The position numbers were made by a program, and so were the translations under genes. Source: Bryum argenteum (lineage: Eukaryota; Streptophyta; Bryopsida; Bryales; Bryaceae). From it: DNA of 64,000 nucleotides. The stretch lies in assembly GCA_037043015.1 (NCBI GenBank), contig CM073323.1, positions 24,766,758 through 24,830,757 of the forward strand. Direction: 5' to 3'. Positions 1-11,569 of the stretch are shown piece by piece; positions within the stretch are counted from its first letter, which is position 1; every line of letters begins with the position of its first letter. Below the pieces are notes generated by a model, which saw nothing but the letters and a program-made list of their open reading frames with translations, ran no database searches and was not told the DNA's origin.

Positions 1-1387
1 CTTGACATGAAAAGATTAAATATGTGATATTTGTCAACATAGATGATCCAAATGTAAATACAAAGTCAAACAACTGCAACTTCTCATACAAGATAAGCAT
101 TTGGCCCCCTATATTAGTTCTTCATGTGCTCTTATCACTACAAGAAGTCATATAACGTGCACTCTCTTGACAAATTTATGGCATGTCAAAGTCTTAGCAC
201 TTTCACTCTCTTGACAAATTTATGGCATGTCAAAGTCTTAGCACTTTCACCGAAGAATCCGGCCGATGCACATGGTCATTTCTTCAACACAGCAATACAA
301 CTTCTACACACATTCAAGATGCCCTTAAGTACACAAAAGTCCAACTTCGTACTATCTCTTTTGTACTTTCGTACTTCTTTGGGTCCAGACTATACAATAT
401 CATCTTGAAAGTCAAAAAGTATGGTTTACCAACATTTAGAGAGCAAAAGTCAAATAATTTGTTAGTGTTAAGCATGTATCTCACTCAAACAACAAATAAC
501 ATAGTACTCTAGAATTTGACCTTCCCAAAATGGGCCCTCCCTATAAGATCAAATTGTAACGTACACTGTAGTGTACCTTGATCTACTCATATTTCATAAA
601 AAAAGTGTACACATGAAAGCAGATCCATATACGTAAACTACATTCTTCATCATACGAAGTACATCAATGACATAACTCTACAACGAGTACACGTTGACAA
701 TGACATACACTAACTTTCAAAAGTCTATAAGAGTGAGATACTCTAGCCATGCAAAGAATGAGATGCTCCAACTACGACGAGTAGCACACAATATGTATGT
801 ACTCGAGTAACAAAGTGAAAATACACGCCCAAAGTACGTAACAATGGACAAAGTTTTGTAGAAAAATACTTTTGACTATGAAGAGACTATTGCCGACAAT
901 TTCACTTGTCGGCAACTTTTGATACATGAAATTGTTGACCATCTGTTGGAGAAATTGTTGAACACACGAAGCAGATGTTTGAAGAATCATCAAACTTGAA
1001 ATGACAACGAACTTGCATGTAACAATTCCAAAGTTTGGAAAGTCAACATGAAAGTTCATTAATTAGAGCCCAAGTCTGCATCTTCCGCCTCTTTCCTCTG
1101 AATCTTCTTCGGCAGAGAGTTCCATCCGTACTACTGTTGAATCTTTGAATGTGTACTTATGCTTGAAACTATAGATGATTTTTGTACTTACAAATTCTTG
1201 TGTCGAAGCTTTTTCAATGATTATGCTCATGATCGTAAAAGTCACGTCTCTCTTGTTAGGTTGTTTACACGTTCCTCGGCCTCGTTTTCAACAATTGTGT
1301 TCTAGATACATTCTAGGAAATATCATGGTTCTTGTGGCAAGTCTGTGGCATTCAAGCTTAGGATGCAGATGTCGTCGACTCACAGTC
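1..1387. other. AT-rich intergenic DNA, no gene recognised
   Basis: Only short open frames without recognisable domains are present on either strand. The stretch is AT-rich and its frames lack a coding look or plausible splice structure. A 44-bp direct tandem duplication is listed separately. Confidence 0.6.
159..250. repeat. Tandem duplication, 44-bp unit x2
   Basis: Two near-identical 44-bp copies lie head to tail, each beginning ACTCTCTTGACAAATTTATG (at 161 and 205). They create two overlapping spurious reading frames. Confidence 0.9.
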
Positions 1388-1546
1388 TTAAAACACGTAA
1401 TTCGTTATAATGGGAATATTCAAATTATCAAATTGAGCTTGAGTTGAGCCAAATGTACTGTGTGGGTACATTTAGCTCGACTCCACCTAAACCCACATTT
1501 CTCAAAATTAGTGAATAATACCATTATAACGAATTACGTGTTTTAA
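1388..1546. mobile_element. 159-bp inverted-repeat element (MITE-like) with 26-bp perfect arms
   Basis: Arms 1388-1413 and 1521-1546 are perfect reverse complements, beginning TTAAAACACGTAATTCG. Either TTAA is part of the arm or it is a TTAA target duplication (TTAA at 1388-1391 and 1543-1546), so the superfamily is ambiguous. The about 105-bp centre is non-coding. Confidence 0.75.
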
Positions 1547-1915
1547 CCTTATAAAACGTGTTATAGTTGGTTTGATTAACCGACTATTGGAAAGCTTCTA
1601 ACACGTGTTATAGTTTGCTTTGATTAACTAACCTAGAACTCAAATTCTTGAAGATCACATCTGATGAGATGTGCCTCTCCTTTTTGATAACCTTCACTAA
1701 TGGAAACCTTCTAACACGTATTATAGTTGCTTTGATTAACCGACTATTGGAAACCTTCTAACACGTGTCATAGTTGCTTTGATTAACCGACTATTGGAAA
1801 CCTTCTAACACGTGTTATAGTTGCTTTGATTAATCGACCTTGAACTCAAATTCTTGAAGATCACGTCTCGTTAGACATGCCTCTCCTTTTCGATAATCTT
1901 CACCTTGTTTTTGAC
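1547..1915. repeat. Tandem and nested repeats of about 47 bp
   Basis: A unit of about 46 to 48 bp containing GTTATAGTTGCTTTGATTAA, CGACTATTGG and CTTCTAACACGTG occurs about five times. A longer segment (AACTCAAATTCTTGAAGATC and following) occurs twice, near 1637 and 1850. No coding potential was seen. Confidence 0.8.
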
Positions 1916-2192
1916 AAACTTCCCCTCATTATCTACCACAATTATATTCTAGGAGACATACCAATTGTGGCAAAATGTGATTTGGCAACATTGGTGTGAC
2001 ATGACATGATAAAAAGAGGATATGATTGTAAGGGAGTTTGGGTCTTTGGGATTAGTTAATTTCTTGCTACTCAAGTATATAGCCAAAAAACAAGAGTAGG
2101 CCCCAAGCATGCATTCACAAGTGAATCCATTCTTTTTCCAAGTTTGAAAAAGTCAAATTTGGAAGGTTATGACATGTATGAATGAGCATTTT

Positions 2193-2194
<2 letters not shown>

Positions 2195-2272
<78 letters not shown>
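2195..2272. repeat. (TA)n microsatellite
   Basis: An uninterrupted run of about 39 TA dinucleotides. Further short (TA)n tracts lie near 7523-7542 and 13541-13572. Confidence 0.95.
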
Positions 2273-2275
<3 letters not shown>

Positions 2276-2375
2276 GAAAATATATTTTAAATGAGTACTG
2301 TGATGAGCTTTAGATTATTTTTCTTTTCCATCACTCTACAAAGTGAATAGAATGATCAACTACTATGTTGACTCT

Positions 2376-2699
2376 TATAGTAAGGTGGCCAACAATGGCG
2401 CAATTTTCACCACATAGAATCTACACGGATGCTACGGAAGCAAGCAAATTTTGTGCACAGGGAAAATTAGTCGAAAGTCAAAGCAATTGGAATCATCATT
2501 TTTGGACTCTTGTACAATGAGTTATTAATTTTTGAAGTTGAAAAAAATAGATGTTCCTAAAATAGTTGCCTAAAGGATATCCTATAATGTTTGCACTGAG
2601 TACATGGTACTACTGTATAGAATAGCTATTATGTACCTATGAGTGAAGATTAGTAAAGCTCCATTGTCACACCTGCTCCATTTTAGACCACTCTACTAT
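2376..2699. mobile_element. MITE family M4, copy 1
   Basis: An about 324-bp element with imperfect inverted ends. The left end reads TAGTAAGGTGGCCAACAATG; the right end, reverse-complemented, reads TAGTAGAGTGGTCTAAAATG. It is homologous over its whole length to 3238-3557 and 11262-11568. The ends fit a DNA-transposon MITE, but the superfamily cannot be assigned. Confidence 0.65.
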
Positions 2700-3237
2700 G
2701 TAAATATGACCAAGTGCAAAAACTCATTACATTATTAGTTGATTCCAAGTCATATATAATTTCAAGACAAGGTAGGATGCTCAATAGCACTAGTTTTTAA
2801 ATAAACATATCTTTTTGACAAATTCGATAAGTTGTGTAGGGGGCAATATCATCATTTCTTTGTTTGTAGAAAATCATACTACCAAAGACATATTTATATC
2901 AAGTATAAGTAAAATTTGTACATACACAAGCAAACTATTGCCAAATTAATGTCATAGAAGACGAACTTAAGCAATGAAACGACTTGAACCCAATCATTTC
3001 TTAGAAAAAAAAAGGCTACATTAAATTTCAAGAAAAGGTGAATATTATGACATGGGCAAGAGGTAGTGTTAAAAGGCAATATCATTTCTTTCCTTTTGTT
3101 CTTCTTGCTTTTAGCAATGTACAATTTGACTTGTTGGGAAAAGAAGCTCCTTGTTTGTGGGCGCCTTCAAATCTTGTGAGATCTTGCTTTGGTGCATAAG
3201 TCCATGGGAATCAAGTTTGTATTCCTTTGTTTCTATC

Positions 3238-3557
3238 TAGTTAGATGGCTAATAATGGCGCAATTTTCAGCACGGAAAATTTTCAGGATGTTGCCACTGC
3301 AAGCAATTTTTGTGCATAGGGAAAAAGTAGTAGAAAACCAGAGCAAGTGGAATCATCAATTTTGGACTCTTCTACAATGAGTTATGAATTTTTGAAGTTT
3401 GAATATTGGTGTTTCTAAAATGATTCCATTAAGTGACACCCTATAATGTTGTAGTGTGTACATGGAACAGTTGTATTGAGAAGCTATTATGTATGTATGA
3501 GTGAAGAATACTGGAGCTCAATTATGAGACCTACTCTATTTTAGATCACTCTACTAT
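3238..3557. mobile_element. MITE family M4, copy 2
   Basis: About 320 bp in the same orientation as copy 1, with diverged interior. The left end is TAGTTAGATGGCTAATAATG and the right end CACTCTACTATA. It creates a short spurious frame also seen in copy 3. Confidence 0.65.
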
Positions 3558-3570
3558 AGACATCCATTTT

Positions 3571-4380
3571 CAATCCCTTGCGCGGAGTTTCCGGAGGTGA
3601 CTAGCCTCAAAATTGTGAGAACTTTTGAAATTGTCCTCATTCTATGCAAGGTGCATATATTCCTTTAAAATATGTATCTTAGAGTCGGTAATTGTAAGAT
3701 GTGGTACATAGCTTATATATGCACATGTATGACAGTTCTTGAATTTGGAATTTCACTATTTGTGAGGTTGTAATGTACTAAAGTTGAAGAGTAAGTTTTT
3801 TTCCCTTTTAAAATAGGAAAGTAGTGTTTTGTGAGGCAAAAAAATCATTGTGGAGGTAATTATGACATGTAGCTCTTCAAATTCTTATTCCTAGGTGAGT
3901 TAAGAATAAGTTTTCAAGATTTATAAGTGCTCTTATGTGTCCTATAAAACCCAAAGAAATGCTTGAATTTGTGCATGAAGGTATGAAAAAGGCATGTAAA
4001 TTAGTATTGGATTGAAGGATGCAACTAATAAGATTATGCCTCACTACTTCATTTACATGTGCGAATAATATATATTGAAAAAATAATCCCAATTAATCTT
4101 GGTGAATTTTTTAAATCTACTATAATGTAATTTATTTTGGGCAGATACAGCATGGAGAAGAAGCAAGCGTATACCAAAGTTTTGGGCAAAGTTTGGGATG
4201 TCTTGGTAACATTAATGTTTTCAAACTTTGAGAGTAAATTTCTTCTAAAGTAGGAGTTTTGAAGCATGAATGGTCTTGCTGGAAAGACATGGGAAAAATC
4301 TAAGATCTCCAAAAAAAAGTTTACTTTATACAAACTAGAATAAGTAACTAAAAGCTTGACTAGAGTCGAACTGACCCCAA
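3571..4380. mobile_element. Degenerate piggyBac-type MITE, family P3 copy 1
   Basis: Homologous to 21347-22153 and 29446-30028. It shares the left start (TCAATCCCTT), a subterminal ATTTGTGAGGTTGTAATG motif near 3751, a CTCTTCAAATTCTTATTCCT block, and a GGGCAAAGTTTGGG block. The right end is eroded. No intact coding sequence was found. Confidence 0.55.
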
Positions 4381-4411
4381 ACATGCATTAATCAACTATA
4401 TGGATTAATTT

Positions 4412-4605
4412 TTAAACCCTAAAGGTCCAAGCGCTTTTTGGGTCTCAAATTCAAAAATTGTGGATTCCTAATTGAAGGTTCTAAAATTGGAATCCAGCTT
4501 TGCAAATTTTACCACATACACTTTGCAATATATGAACACAGTAAAAATCTTTGGAATATCTCGAATTAGTTATGAAACTTGAAAGTGAACCCTATAGGGG
4601 TACCA
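4412..4605. mobile_element. Internally deleted relative of the autonomous piggyBac-like element
   Basis: Begins TTAA then ACCCTAAAGGTCCAAGCG, matching the left end at 15198 (TTAACCCCTAAAGGCCCAAG). From about 4475 it matches the interior of the right end at 20741-20790 (CTAAAATTGGAATC, TTTGCAAATTTTACCACA). Left terminus joined to right-end sequence suggests an internal-deletion derivative. The right boundary near 4600 is uncertain. Confidence 0.5.
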
Positions 4606-4678
4606 GCTACCAAGTACATTGAGTACATTCAAAATTGAAAGTAGAATCTCTTGCAATGGAGCTGGCAGTGCAAAGTTT

Positions 4679-5011
4679 CTAGCGCCATTTGGTTCTTGAG
4701 CACATTACCTTACTTGACCAACAATGATCTTGCTTTTCAATCGATTTCTCGTTGAATGCAGCGGCAGCAGATTCAGGACATTTTCCAATGTCAATTAAAA
4801 TGATAGGATTGATCTGCTCGGCAGATTCTCCCACAAAAGCGGCACTTTCATCATGATCAATGCAATTGTCTTTGATTACACAGTTCAATGTGTCAAAGGG
4901 ATCACTTGTAAATCTGCTGCAGGTACATTCAACGCTTGAAAACAGTCCAGATGCAAAAGATTTCGTCATGTTCGCGGTCACAGGTCTCACCCAAGACCGC
5001 TTACGGAGCAT
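4679..5011 (-). CDS. Unrecognised open frame, 110 codons
   Basis: An open frame in a patch of higher GC than its surroundings. It contains a serine/cysteine-rich start and the stretch DPFDTLNCVIKDNCIDHDES. I recognise no domain and found no convincing neighbouring exons, signal peptide or TM segment. It may be a remnant exon or chance; the upstream flank holds the GATC-dense island. Confidence 0.2.
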   Translation of the reverse strand: MLRKRSWVRPVTANMTKSFASGLFSSVECTCSRFTSDPFDTLNCVIKDNCIDHDESAAFVGESAEQINPIILIDIGKCPESAAAAFNEKSIEKQDHCWSSKVMCSRTKWR

Positions 5012-5079
5012 TCAGAATCTTACCATTCTCTAGTATGATGGTTGTTCCAGTAGCGACTTGATCATAACTTCCAACATTC

Positions 5080-6135
5080 TCACAAGTAAAAGGAGCTTTT
5101 GTTCGATCGTCGGGTGATCAAAAGTCATGGCCGATCGATCTTTCTTCCGAATATCTCGCTGCAATCAATCGGCATATGTTTAACGTGCAGGATCGATCTT
5201 GAAACCGCAAAAGGACATGCTCGTGCTACAGATACTACCTGAATCAAAAGCATCATGTACGTGCATGGATATTGATTCCATGAGACGATCGATTCGTGGA
5301 GGCGATCGATTGGATCAGCAGACACTCAGTGCGTACATCGATTGTAGCTTCAGAAGTTTTTCCCTTCTTTCGATGCATGTTCCGCCACTTCCCGGCCGAT
5401 CGGTTTGCTAGCTAGCTGCTTCCCGAACTCCGTTCGATCGGACCACTTCTGTTGGGATCGAAAGCAGTCACCTTTTCTTCCTCGACCAAACAGCTGTCTT
5501 GCACTCAACTGCATGCCGTACTAACACTCGATGATCAATCTTAATTAAAGGCGGATCTCAGACTGAAGAGATTCCGACACTCTCATTGACTTAATCCCCA
5601 CTTTAGTTATATATACTCTTCTCACTCACATTGCTCCGATTGATTAATTCTCCCGTGATCGAATTCGAGACTAAATAAACTTGATCAATGCAAGTTCCTG
5701 TCTCAGGAGATGACTCTAGTGCAACGTCGATCGAAATAGTATGAGAGAAAGCTTGATTAGGTGAAGTTGATTAGTAGTAGTCTCGTAAAGCTAGCAAGCT
5801 AGCTAGTAGCCTAGGACCCACGAACTGACAGGAACGGAGATTGAAAGGCGACTTTGAATTCATGACAAAAATTATTGCTTTTACAGATTCGTACTTGAAT
5901 GAGGAATCGAGATCGATGGAAATGCCATCTTCGATCCTCTTCTGAAAGTTAAATTAATCCTGAATGTACTTACATGTTGATCACTATTCTGTCAGTCTGT
6001 TGTTGTTTGCATGCAGGTGAGGTGAGTCACTTGCAGGATTCGTGAACTGGTCCATCTGGAAAAGACCGGAAAAGAAGAAGTTCGACATTTTCGATCGATG
6101 AGTGATCGATCGATGTTTGAAAAGTGAGTGATGAT
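5080..6135. other. GATC/CGATCG-dense island
   Basis: More than 20 GATC tetramers, many as CGATCGAT or GATCGATC (for example near 5134, 5192, 5287, 5303, 5397, 5434, 5729, 6092 and 6107), fall in about 1 kb, where a handful would be expected by chance. Composition differs from the flanking AT-rich DNA. No gene was recognised; it could be an old promoter or 5-prime UTR. Confidence 0.6.
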
Positions 6136-6239
6136 TGCACCCTTGCCGCCTGCGTGCTTTCATATTTTAACACTTCTTTTCCAAAGATCTAGGTGGGTGT
6201 GAGATTCCAGGCTATCTTGCAAGATTTGGCCGACGACAA

Positions 6240-6945
6240 ATTAGTTGTAGCTCACTCTGGATAGTCCCTGCCTTGCTATCAACCCACACTAGTCAAGTGC
6301 TTGCCCACGGACAAGTGTAAGAAGAAAGAAGAAGAGCACCAGACCCCTACAAGTTGGCGCGCATGAATATTGTGTTCATACGACCTAGTACCCTTGATGG
6401 TAGGCACACAGGACATAACAATAGTGGCAATTAGTTGTAGCTTACTTTGGATAGTCCCTCCCTTGCTATCAACCCACACTAGTTAAGTGCTTGCCCACGG
6501 ACAAGTGTAAGAAGAAAGAAGAAGAAGAACACCAGACCCCTACAAGTTGGCGCGTGTGAATATTGTGTTCGTACGACCTACCCTTGATGGTAGGCACACA
6601 AAACACAACAATAGTGGCACACTTTGGATAGTCCCTGCCTTGCTTTCAACCCACACTAGTTAATGCTTGCTCACGGACAAGTGTAAGAAGAAAGAACAAG
6701 AACAACACTAGACTCCTATAACTTGGCGTCCGTACGACTTACCTTTGGTGGTAGACCCACAGGACATGACAATAGTAGTATAGGACAACTAGCCCGTCTC
6801 AGGGTGGACATTGTATATGAAAGATCGAGAATCAATAAACCTTTGGTGGTAGACCCACAAGACAAGGCAATAGTGGTATAGGACACCTAGCCCCTCTGAG
6901 GGTGGACATTGTATATGAAAGATCGAGAATCAATAAACCGTAAAG
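6240..6945. repeat. Tandem repeat block (about 185 bp x3, then about 98 bp x2)
   Basis: Units containing GGATAGTCCCTGCCTTGCTA, CAACCCACACTAGT and TACAAGTTGGCGCG start near 6255, 6440 and 6622. They are followed by two copies of an about 98-bp unit ending GATCGAGAATCAATAAACC (near 6840 and 6938). Decay increases along the array. Non-coding. Confidence 0.85.
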
Positions 6946-7419
6946 TGGTTGGACAAGTATAATCTCCAATAGTGGCACAACGAATCATATCATCCTCGTG
7001 TAAACCTTGAAAGAGGCTCATTGACAACTTGTGTGGAGGTGCAAATGTCTTAAATTGTGGCTTTTGTTGTACTTTGTACCTTTCTTAGTATTTTGTGATA
7101 TGATTGTGAGTATGTCTTAATGGATTTTTATGCATCAAAAAGTGTATATGATTTGGTAATTACATGCAAAAACTATGAATATTTCATTTGTAAATGAGAA
7201 ATTTGGATAGTTCAAGGTGTCATTTAGTATAGGATGAAACAAGATTGAATCACTGGTTGCATTGAGTATTTAGTGGATTATTATAGTATGATCATTATTT
7301 TGTATCTACATATTTGCTATATGTAATGGATAAATGCATGGACGATACTCTAAAGGTTGCTTTGCCATACCAGCATTGGTATTTGACCCATATCAAATTT
7401 TCCCACTTTATATCATCAC
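6946..7419. other. Intergenic DNA, nothing recognised
   Basis: AT-rich, without long frames, repeats or inverted structures that I can identify. Confidence 0.5.
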
Positions 7420-8996
7420 TATCTTTTCCTCATGTCATAATGTTCTCTATGATAAAGCCTCCAATTGAGTCATCACCTTCATTAATTTTCTAAAGTACTA
7501 CATATAAAATATTCAAAATTATATATATATATATATATATATGATCTTGCCACAAAAATAAAATATGCGGCCATTGAGGTTAGTTGACTTGTAAAGAGTT
7601 ACGTATAAGGAATACCCTTATTTAAACGACCTTTTTTTTTAAAAATATATATTCGTAAAATTCTTATGCATGCAGTTGGAACCATTCCAACATGGTTTCT
7701 GGAAAAAGTTTACTTTGAATTGCGCTTTGTACCAAGTTTAGAAGTAAAGATTCTCAATGAGTTCAAGTAAAACACTCGATTGAATCTCACCTTGGACTTC
7801 CCATCATTTTCTATCTTGCATATCAACTATTCTAGTTGGTTTAGTAGATATGCAATATTTGATAATGCAAAATTTTAATAAAGAAGCCATCTAGTTTGAA
7901 AAAAAGTAATATACTCAACTTCAACTATGATGGATACCGTAATTTAGTAAATTATGATAACTATTTCTAAACCTATTTTGAGACATGCTTGAATAAAGTG
8001 CCCATTTGGCCTATCCATGAATATACAAAGTGAGGTCATGACACCAATGATGGGAACGTCTCTTAGGATGAACCTATGCTAGTTCCTCTATTAGTTTGTA
8101 CATACTTGTGATAATGAACACTCATGACCAACTTTTCCTTAAACGCCCATGGAGTCTATAACAAGTAGCCCAAATTGGATCTCAGCATCTTCTGGACTTG
8201 GAGATTATGAATAGTGCATACTTTTGATAATGAACACTTCTGACCAACTTCACCTTAAACGCCCACCAACTTCACCTTAAACGCCCACAGGGTCTAATAC
8301 AAATACATGTAGCCCGAATTGAATCTCACCATCTTCTAGACTTGGCGATCATGAATAGTACATGCTTGTGATAATGAACACTTTTACCAACTTTACCCTT
8401 CAACGCCGATAGGGGCTCATACTGGTAGCCCAAATTTGATCTCAGCATCTTCTGGACTTGGCCGTCAGGAATAATGCACACTTGTGATGATGAACACTTC
8501 TCACCAACTTTACCCTTAAACGCCCATGGGGGCTCATACTGGTAGCCCAAATTAGATCTCAGCATCTTCTGGACTTCGCCGTCAGGAATAATGCATACTT
8601 GTGATATTGGACACTTCTCACCAACTTCACCTTAAACGCCCACAGTGTCTGATACAAATACAGGTAGCTCAAATTGGATATGAGCATCTTCTGGACTTGG
8701 CCGTCATGAACAATGTACATGTTGAATTTAGGCATCATGAATGACCAATCACTGGTAAGCTTGCAACCTCCTACAAGCTTATGTACAACCCCAACCTACC
8801 TACCACAATTCTTTCAAAACACAAAATCATCACTTATTCGAATTGTAATTTGAATTGTAAAATTTCACATTTTGAATATATCATAAAGAGGTGACCACTT
8901 TCACATCAAGATATAAGTGAAATGTTGAGTACATTGAAAGCTACAAAGCACATTTTGTTGGAAAAAGGACCTCAAACTTGCTTGGGCGTTTAATGG
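7420..8996. mobile_element. Composite repeat, copy A: left arm + tandem array + P1 MITE right arm
   Basis: The left arm (7420-8080) is shared with copies B and C. An array of about five monomers of 117 to 135 bp (8120-8720) follows, each carrying CTTAAACGCCCA. Then comes the body of a P1 MITE (8720-8996) ending GGGCGTTTAATGG followed by TTAA at 8997-9000. Each monomer resembles the P1 terminus: the order CGCCCA, GGTCT, AGCCCAAATTGGAT, CATCTTCTGGACTTGG is the same as in intact P1 copies. Confidence 0.75.
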
Positions 8997-9138
8997 TTAA
9001 CTCCTAGAATGCTTTATATGAAGTGATGACTCTTGTATTGAGTTCCATTTATTATGCTATTGGATATTGGCAAGCAAGGTCAATGGGGGCTAAAGCTCAA
9101 AATTCTGGTGATGATGATAAAAGTTCCAAAAAAATTTA

Positions 9139-9400
9139 CCCCCTTAAATATCTTTCGTGTAAAATTGCCTAGCCTACAAGAAATGACCTCTTCTACTTCA
9201 AACCCATAATGTTCAATCGAAGCATTACTTATGAGATCCAACCATAGGATCTTATTGTTAACTCAACCAACTACTTGCACACCAAGTTTGACCCGTTAAT
9301 TTTTCTTCATTTGTGAGATTATAATGGTCAAAATTGACTGAATTTTGTCCCTGCGGAAACCCTGAAAACTTGTTTCAAGTTTTAAGAATTTCTTACGGGG
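9139..9400. mobile_element. P5 piggyBac-type MITE copy (about 262 bp)
   Basis: Starts CCCCCTTAAATATC after TTTA (9135-9138) and ends TTACGGGG before TCAC, so both flanks are mutated from TTAA. It carries the shared subterminal motif CATTTGTGAGATTATAATGG near 9310. Homologous to 14265-14524. Confidence 0.6.
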
Positions 9401-9489
9401 TCACCACTAGATACTCCTCCAATATAAACTTTCCTTTGCACTTATAGAAACCTTCTCAAAATGAAAATACATAGTAACAACTTTCAAGT

Positions 9490-9763
9490 ACATTCCAAAA
9501 GTTCTACCATTCCTTGATGCAAAATTGCCTAAATTACAAAAAAGGACCTTTATCATCTACATGCCAAAACAAGTTCAAACCAAGTATCAATCCAACCATA
9601 AAATCATAAACCTAACTTTCCCTTTTCACTCCCATGTAAAATTCCAACCACTAATTCGTTTTCATTCCTGATATTACAACAGTCAAAGTTGGCTGATTTT
9701 TTTTTTTTTTTTTTCCTACTAAAACCCCAAAAAGTCATTTTGGCTTTCTTGAATCTTTAGGGG
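9490..9763. mobile_element. P5 piggyBac-type MITE copy, left end unclear
   Basis: Right end GAATCTTTAGGGG followed by TTAT (9764-9767). The interior is homologous to other P5 copies (CAACCATAAAATCAT, CTGATATTACAACAGTCAAA). A T-tract of about 18 interrupts it near 9700. The left boundary is approximate. Confidence 0.55.
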
Positions 9764-9767
9764 TTAT

Positions 9768-10500
9768 AGTAAAGTGAGAAATAGGTTGACTTATTTTCTA
9801 ATGGTGAATATTGCACCAATTTTTTAATGAGAATGTTTCCGTACAAATAAACCTTATTAACATGCACTTTGTTATCCAAAATGCAAGCGGCTAGAAAGTC
9901 TTTTAAAGCAACACATGAAGGTACTCCTAACAAGTGGGATTGAGCTCAAAAACTCGGAGCCGTGTGTACTTGTGAGTGGCATAAATTATATATGATTTGT
10001 TACTTTTATATCATTTTTCTAACAAGAAGGTTGTTGGAGCTTGTTATTTACATTGATTCCTCCATCTTGGTAGAAATAGGCCTTTCCTATTAGCAGTCGT
10101 TGTAGAACTTGAGACTAATTCAAGTTTGCCAACTGCCCCATTGCACCGTGACTCTATATGTGTACTCTATTATGCTAGAGGTGTAACATGGATGAGTTTT
10201 TTTTTTTTTTTTTTTAATATTTTTTATATTTTATTTTATTTTATTTTACAATCAAGATCTGATATAATTGTAAAGTGTTGAGAAGCATTTGAGTTCTTTG
10301 AACTTTTACAGAAGGATTAACATTCTTATTTCAATCTACAAGAAGAAGAGAAACTCCACCCTATTTAGAAGGCAGCGTGAATAGAGTGTTCGTTCGACCT
10401 ATGGTTCCTAATGTATGTTTCCTAAAGAATGTTATAGAGAACCATGATGTAATGCATATTTTTTTACCATAAACATAGTACAATCTACCTCAAAAAATAA
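9768..10500. other. Intergenic DNA, nothing recognised
   Basis: AT-rich, with a poly-T / TTTTA tract near 10198-10250. No coding region or clear repeat was seen. Confidence 0.5.
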
Positions 10501-10529
10501 AACAACACTTACTTTTATTTTTCCTTTTA

Positions 10530-10785
10530 TTTTCCTTACCTCCCGAAGATCTTTGATGCAAAATTTCCTCATGACCATCTTCTACTTCACGACCACAAAA
10601 TCTCACTCTAAGAATCATTTCACAAACTTAACCGTACGATCTTACAATCAACTTGATCTCTCACTGTAAAAACCTAAACCATTGATCCTTCTTCATTTGT
10701 GAGATTTTAACACCCAATTTTTTTTTTCCTACCAAAACCCTCAAAACCCATTTCGACTTTTAAGAATCTTCAAAGGTTGTTGTAT
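10530..10785. mobile_element. Decayed P5 MITE copy
   Basis: Shares GATGCAAAATTTCCT, AACCGTACGATCTTAC, CTTCATTTGTGAGATTTTAA and CAAAACCCATTTCGACTTTT with other P5 copies. Both termini are mutated (right end AATCTTCAAAGGTTG). Confidence 0.5.
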
Positions 10786-11261
10786 CCAAGATTCAAATTT
10801 TCATAGGGGTGGTATTTTGAATTCAAAAAACAGAAAAGGGAATACGTTAGGAGATAACCATTGAGAGTCCACACTAGCAGCCAGATAAGACCTACCTACA
10901 AGGCCCCCAAATTGGACCAAAAGAATCATCCAACAAATGGATGAAAAAAGTAGGATGAGATTTCTGATAATGGACAGAAATGACCCTAGTGACAGTCCAA
11001 TCGCCACCGTACTATTGCTGGGTCCAGCCCTAAGAAAGCACTATCAGAATCCTTATCAGAGGCTTATCCAAATGGCGGGCTGCCATTGTCTCGGTCCCCA
11101 CCGACCAGTCCACGCGGCTTTAGGGTATGGAAATGTTTATCCCATTTAGTTGTTGTTGTTACAACAACGACTTGTTCCTTGTCTATCACTCCAATACCAA
11201 CGTGTGGAGGATCACTATAGGCTATTGCAAAATCTTATATTATTTGAAATTTATAGGTGAT

Positions 11262-11568
11262 ATAGTAAGGTGCTCAATAATGGCTCAATTTTCAGTACGG
11301 GGAAATTTATAGGGATGTTATTGGTGGAAGTAATTTTCTGTGTATGGGAAAAATTAGTAGAAAGATGGAGTAAGTGAAAGCAGCATTTTTGGACTCTTCT
11401 ACGGTGAGTTATGAATTTCTGAAGTTGGAAGTATAGGTGATTCTAAAATGGTGTTGTAAAGTGATAGTGTTGTTGTTGTTGTTGTATGTTGAATCTATTA
11501 TGTACCTCTCAGTGAAGATTACTAGAGCTTCGTGATGGGACCTGCTCCATTTTAGAGTGTTCTACTAT
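11262..11568. mobile_element. MITE family M4, copy 3
   Basis: Left end TAGTAAGGTGCTCAATAATG, right end TTCTACTA. It contains a short (TTG)n expansion near 11470 that the other copies lack. Confidence 0.65.
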
Positions 11569-11569
11569 G

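Noticed and set aside
3189..3380. 63-codon frame sharing IMAQFS with a frame at 11127
   Set aside because: Both come from the M4 MITE; the similarity is of the repeat DNA and other copies are closed.
8326..8565. Minus-strand frame with repeated MLRSNLGYQYEP
   Set aside because: It lies entirely in the tandem array derived from the P1 terminus; the repetition follows the DNA monomer, not a protein.
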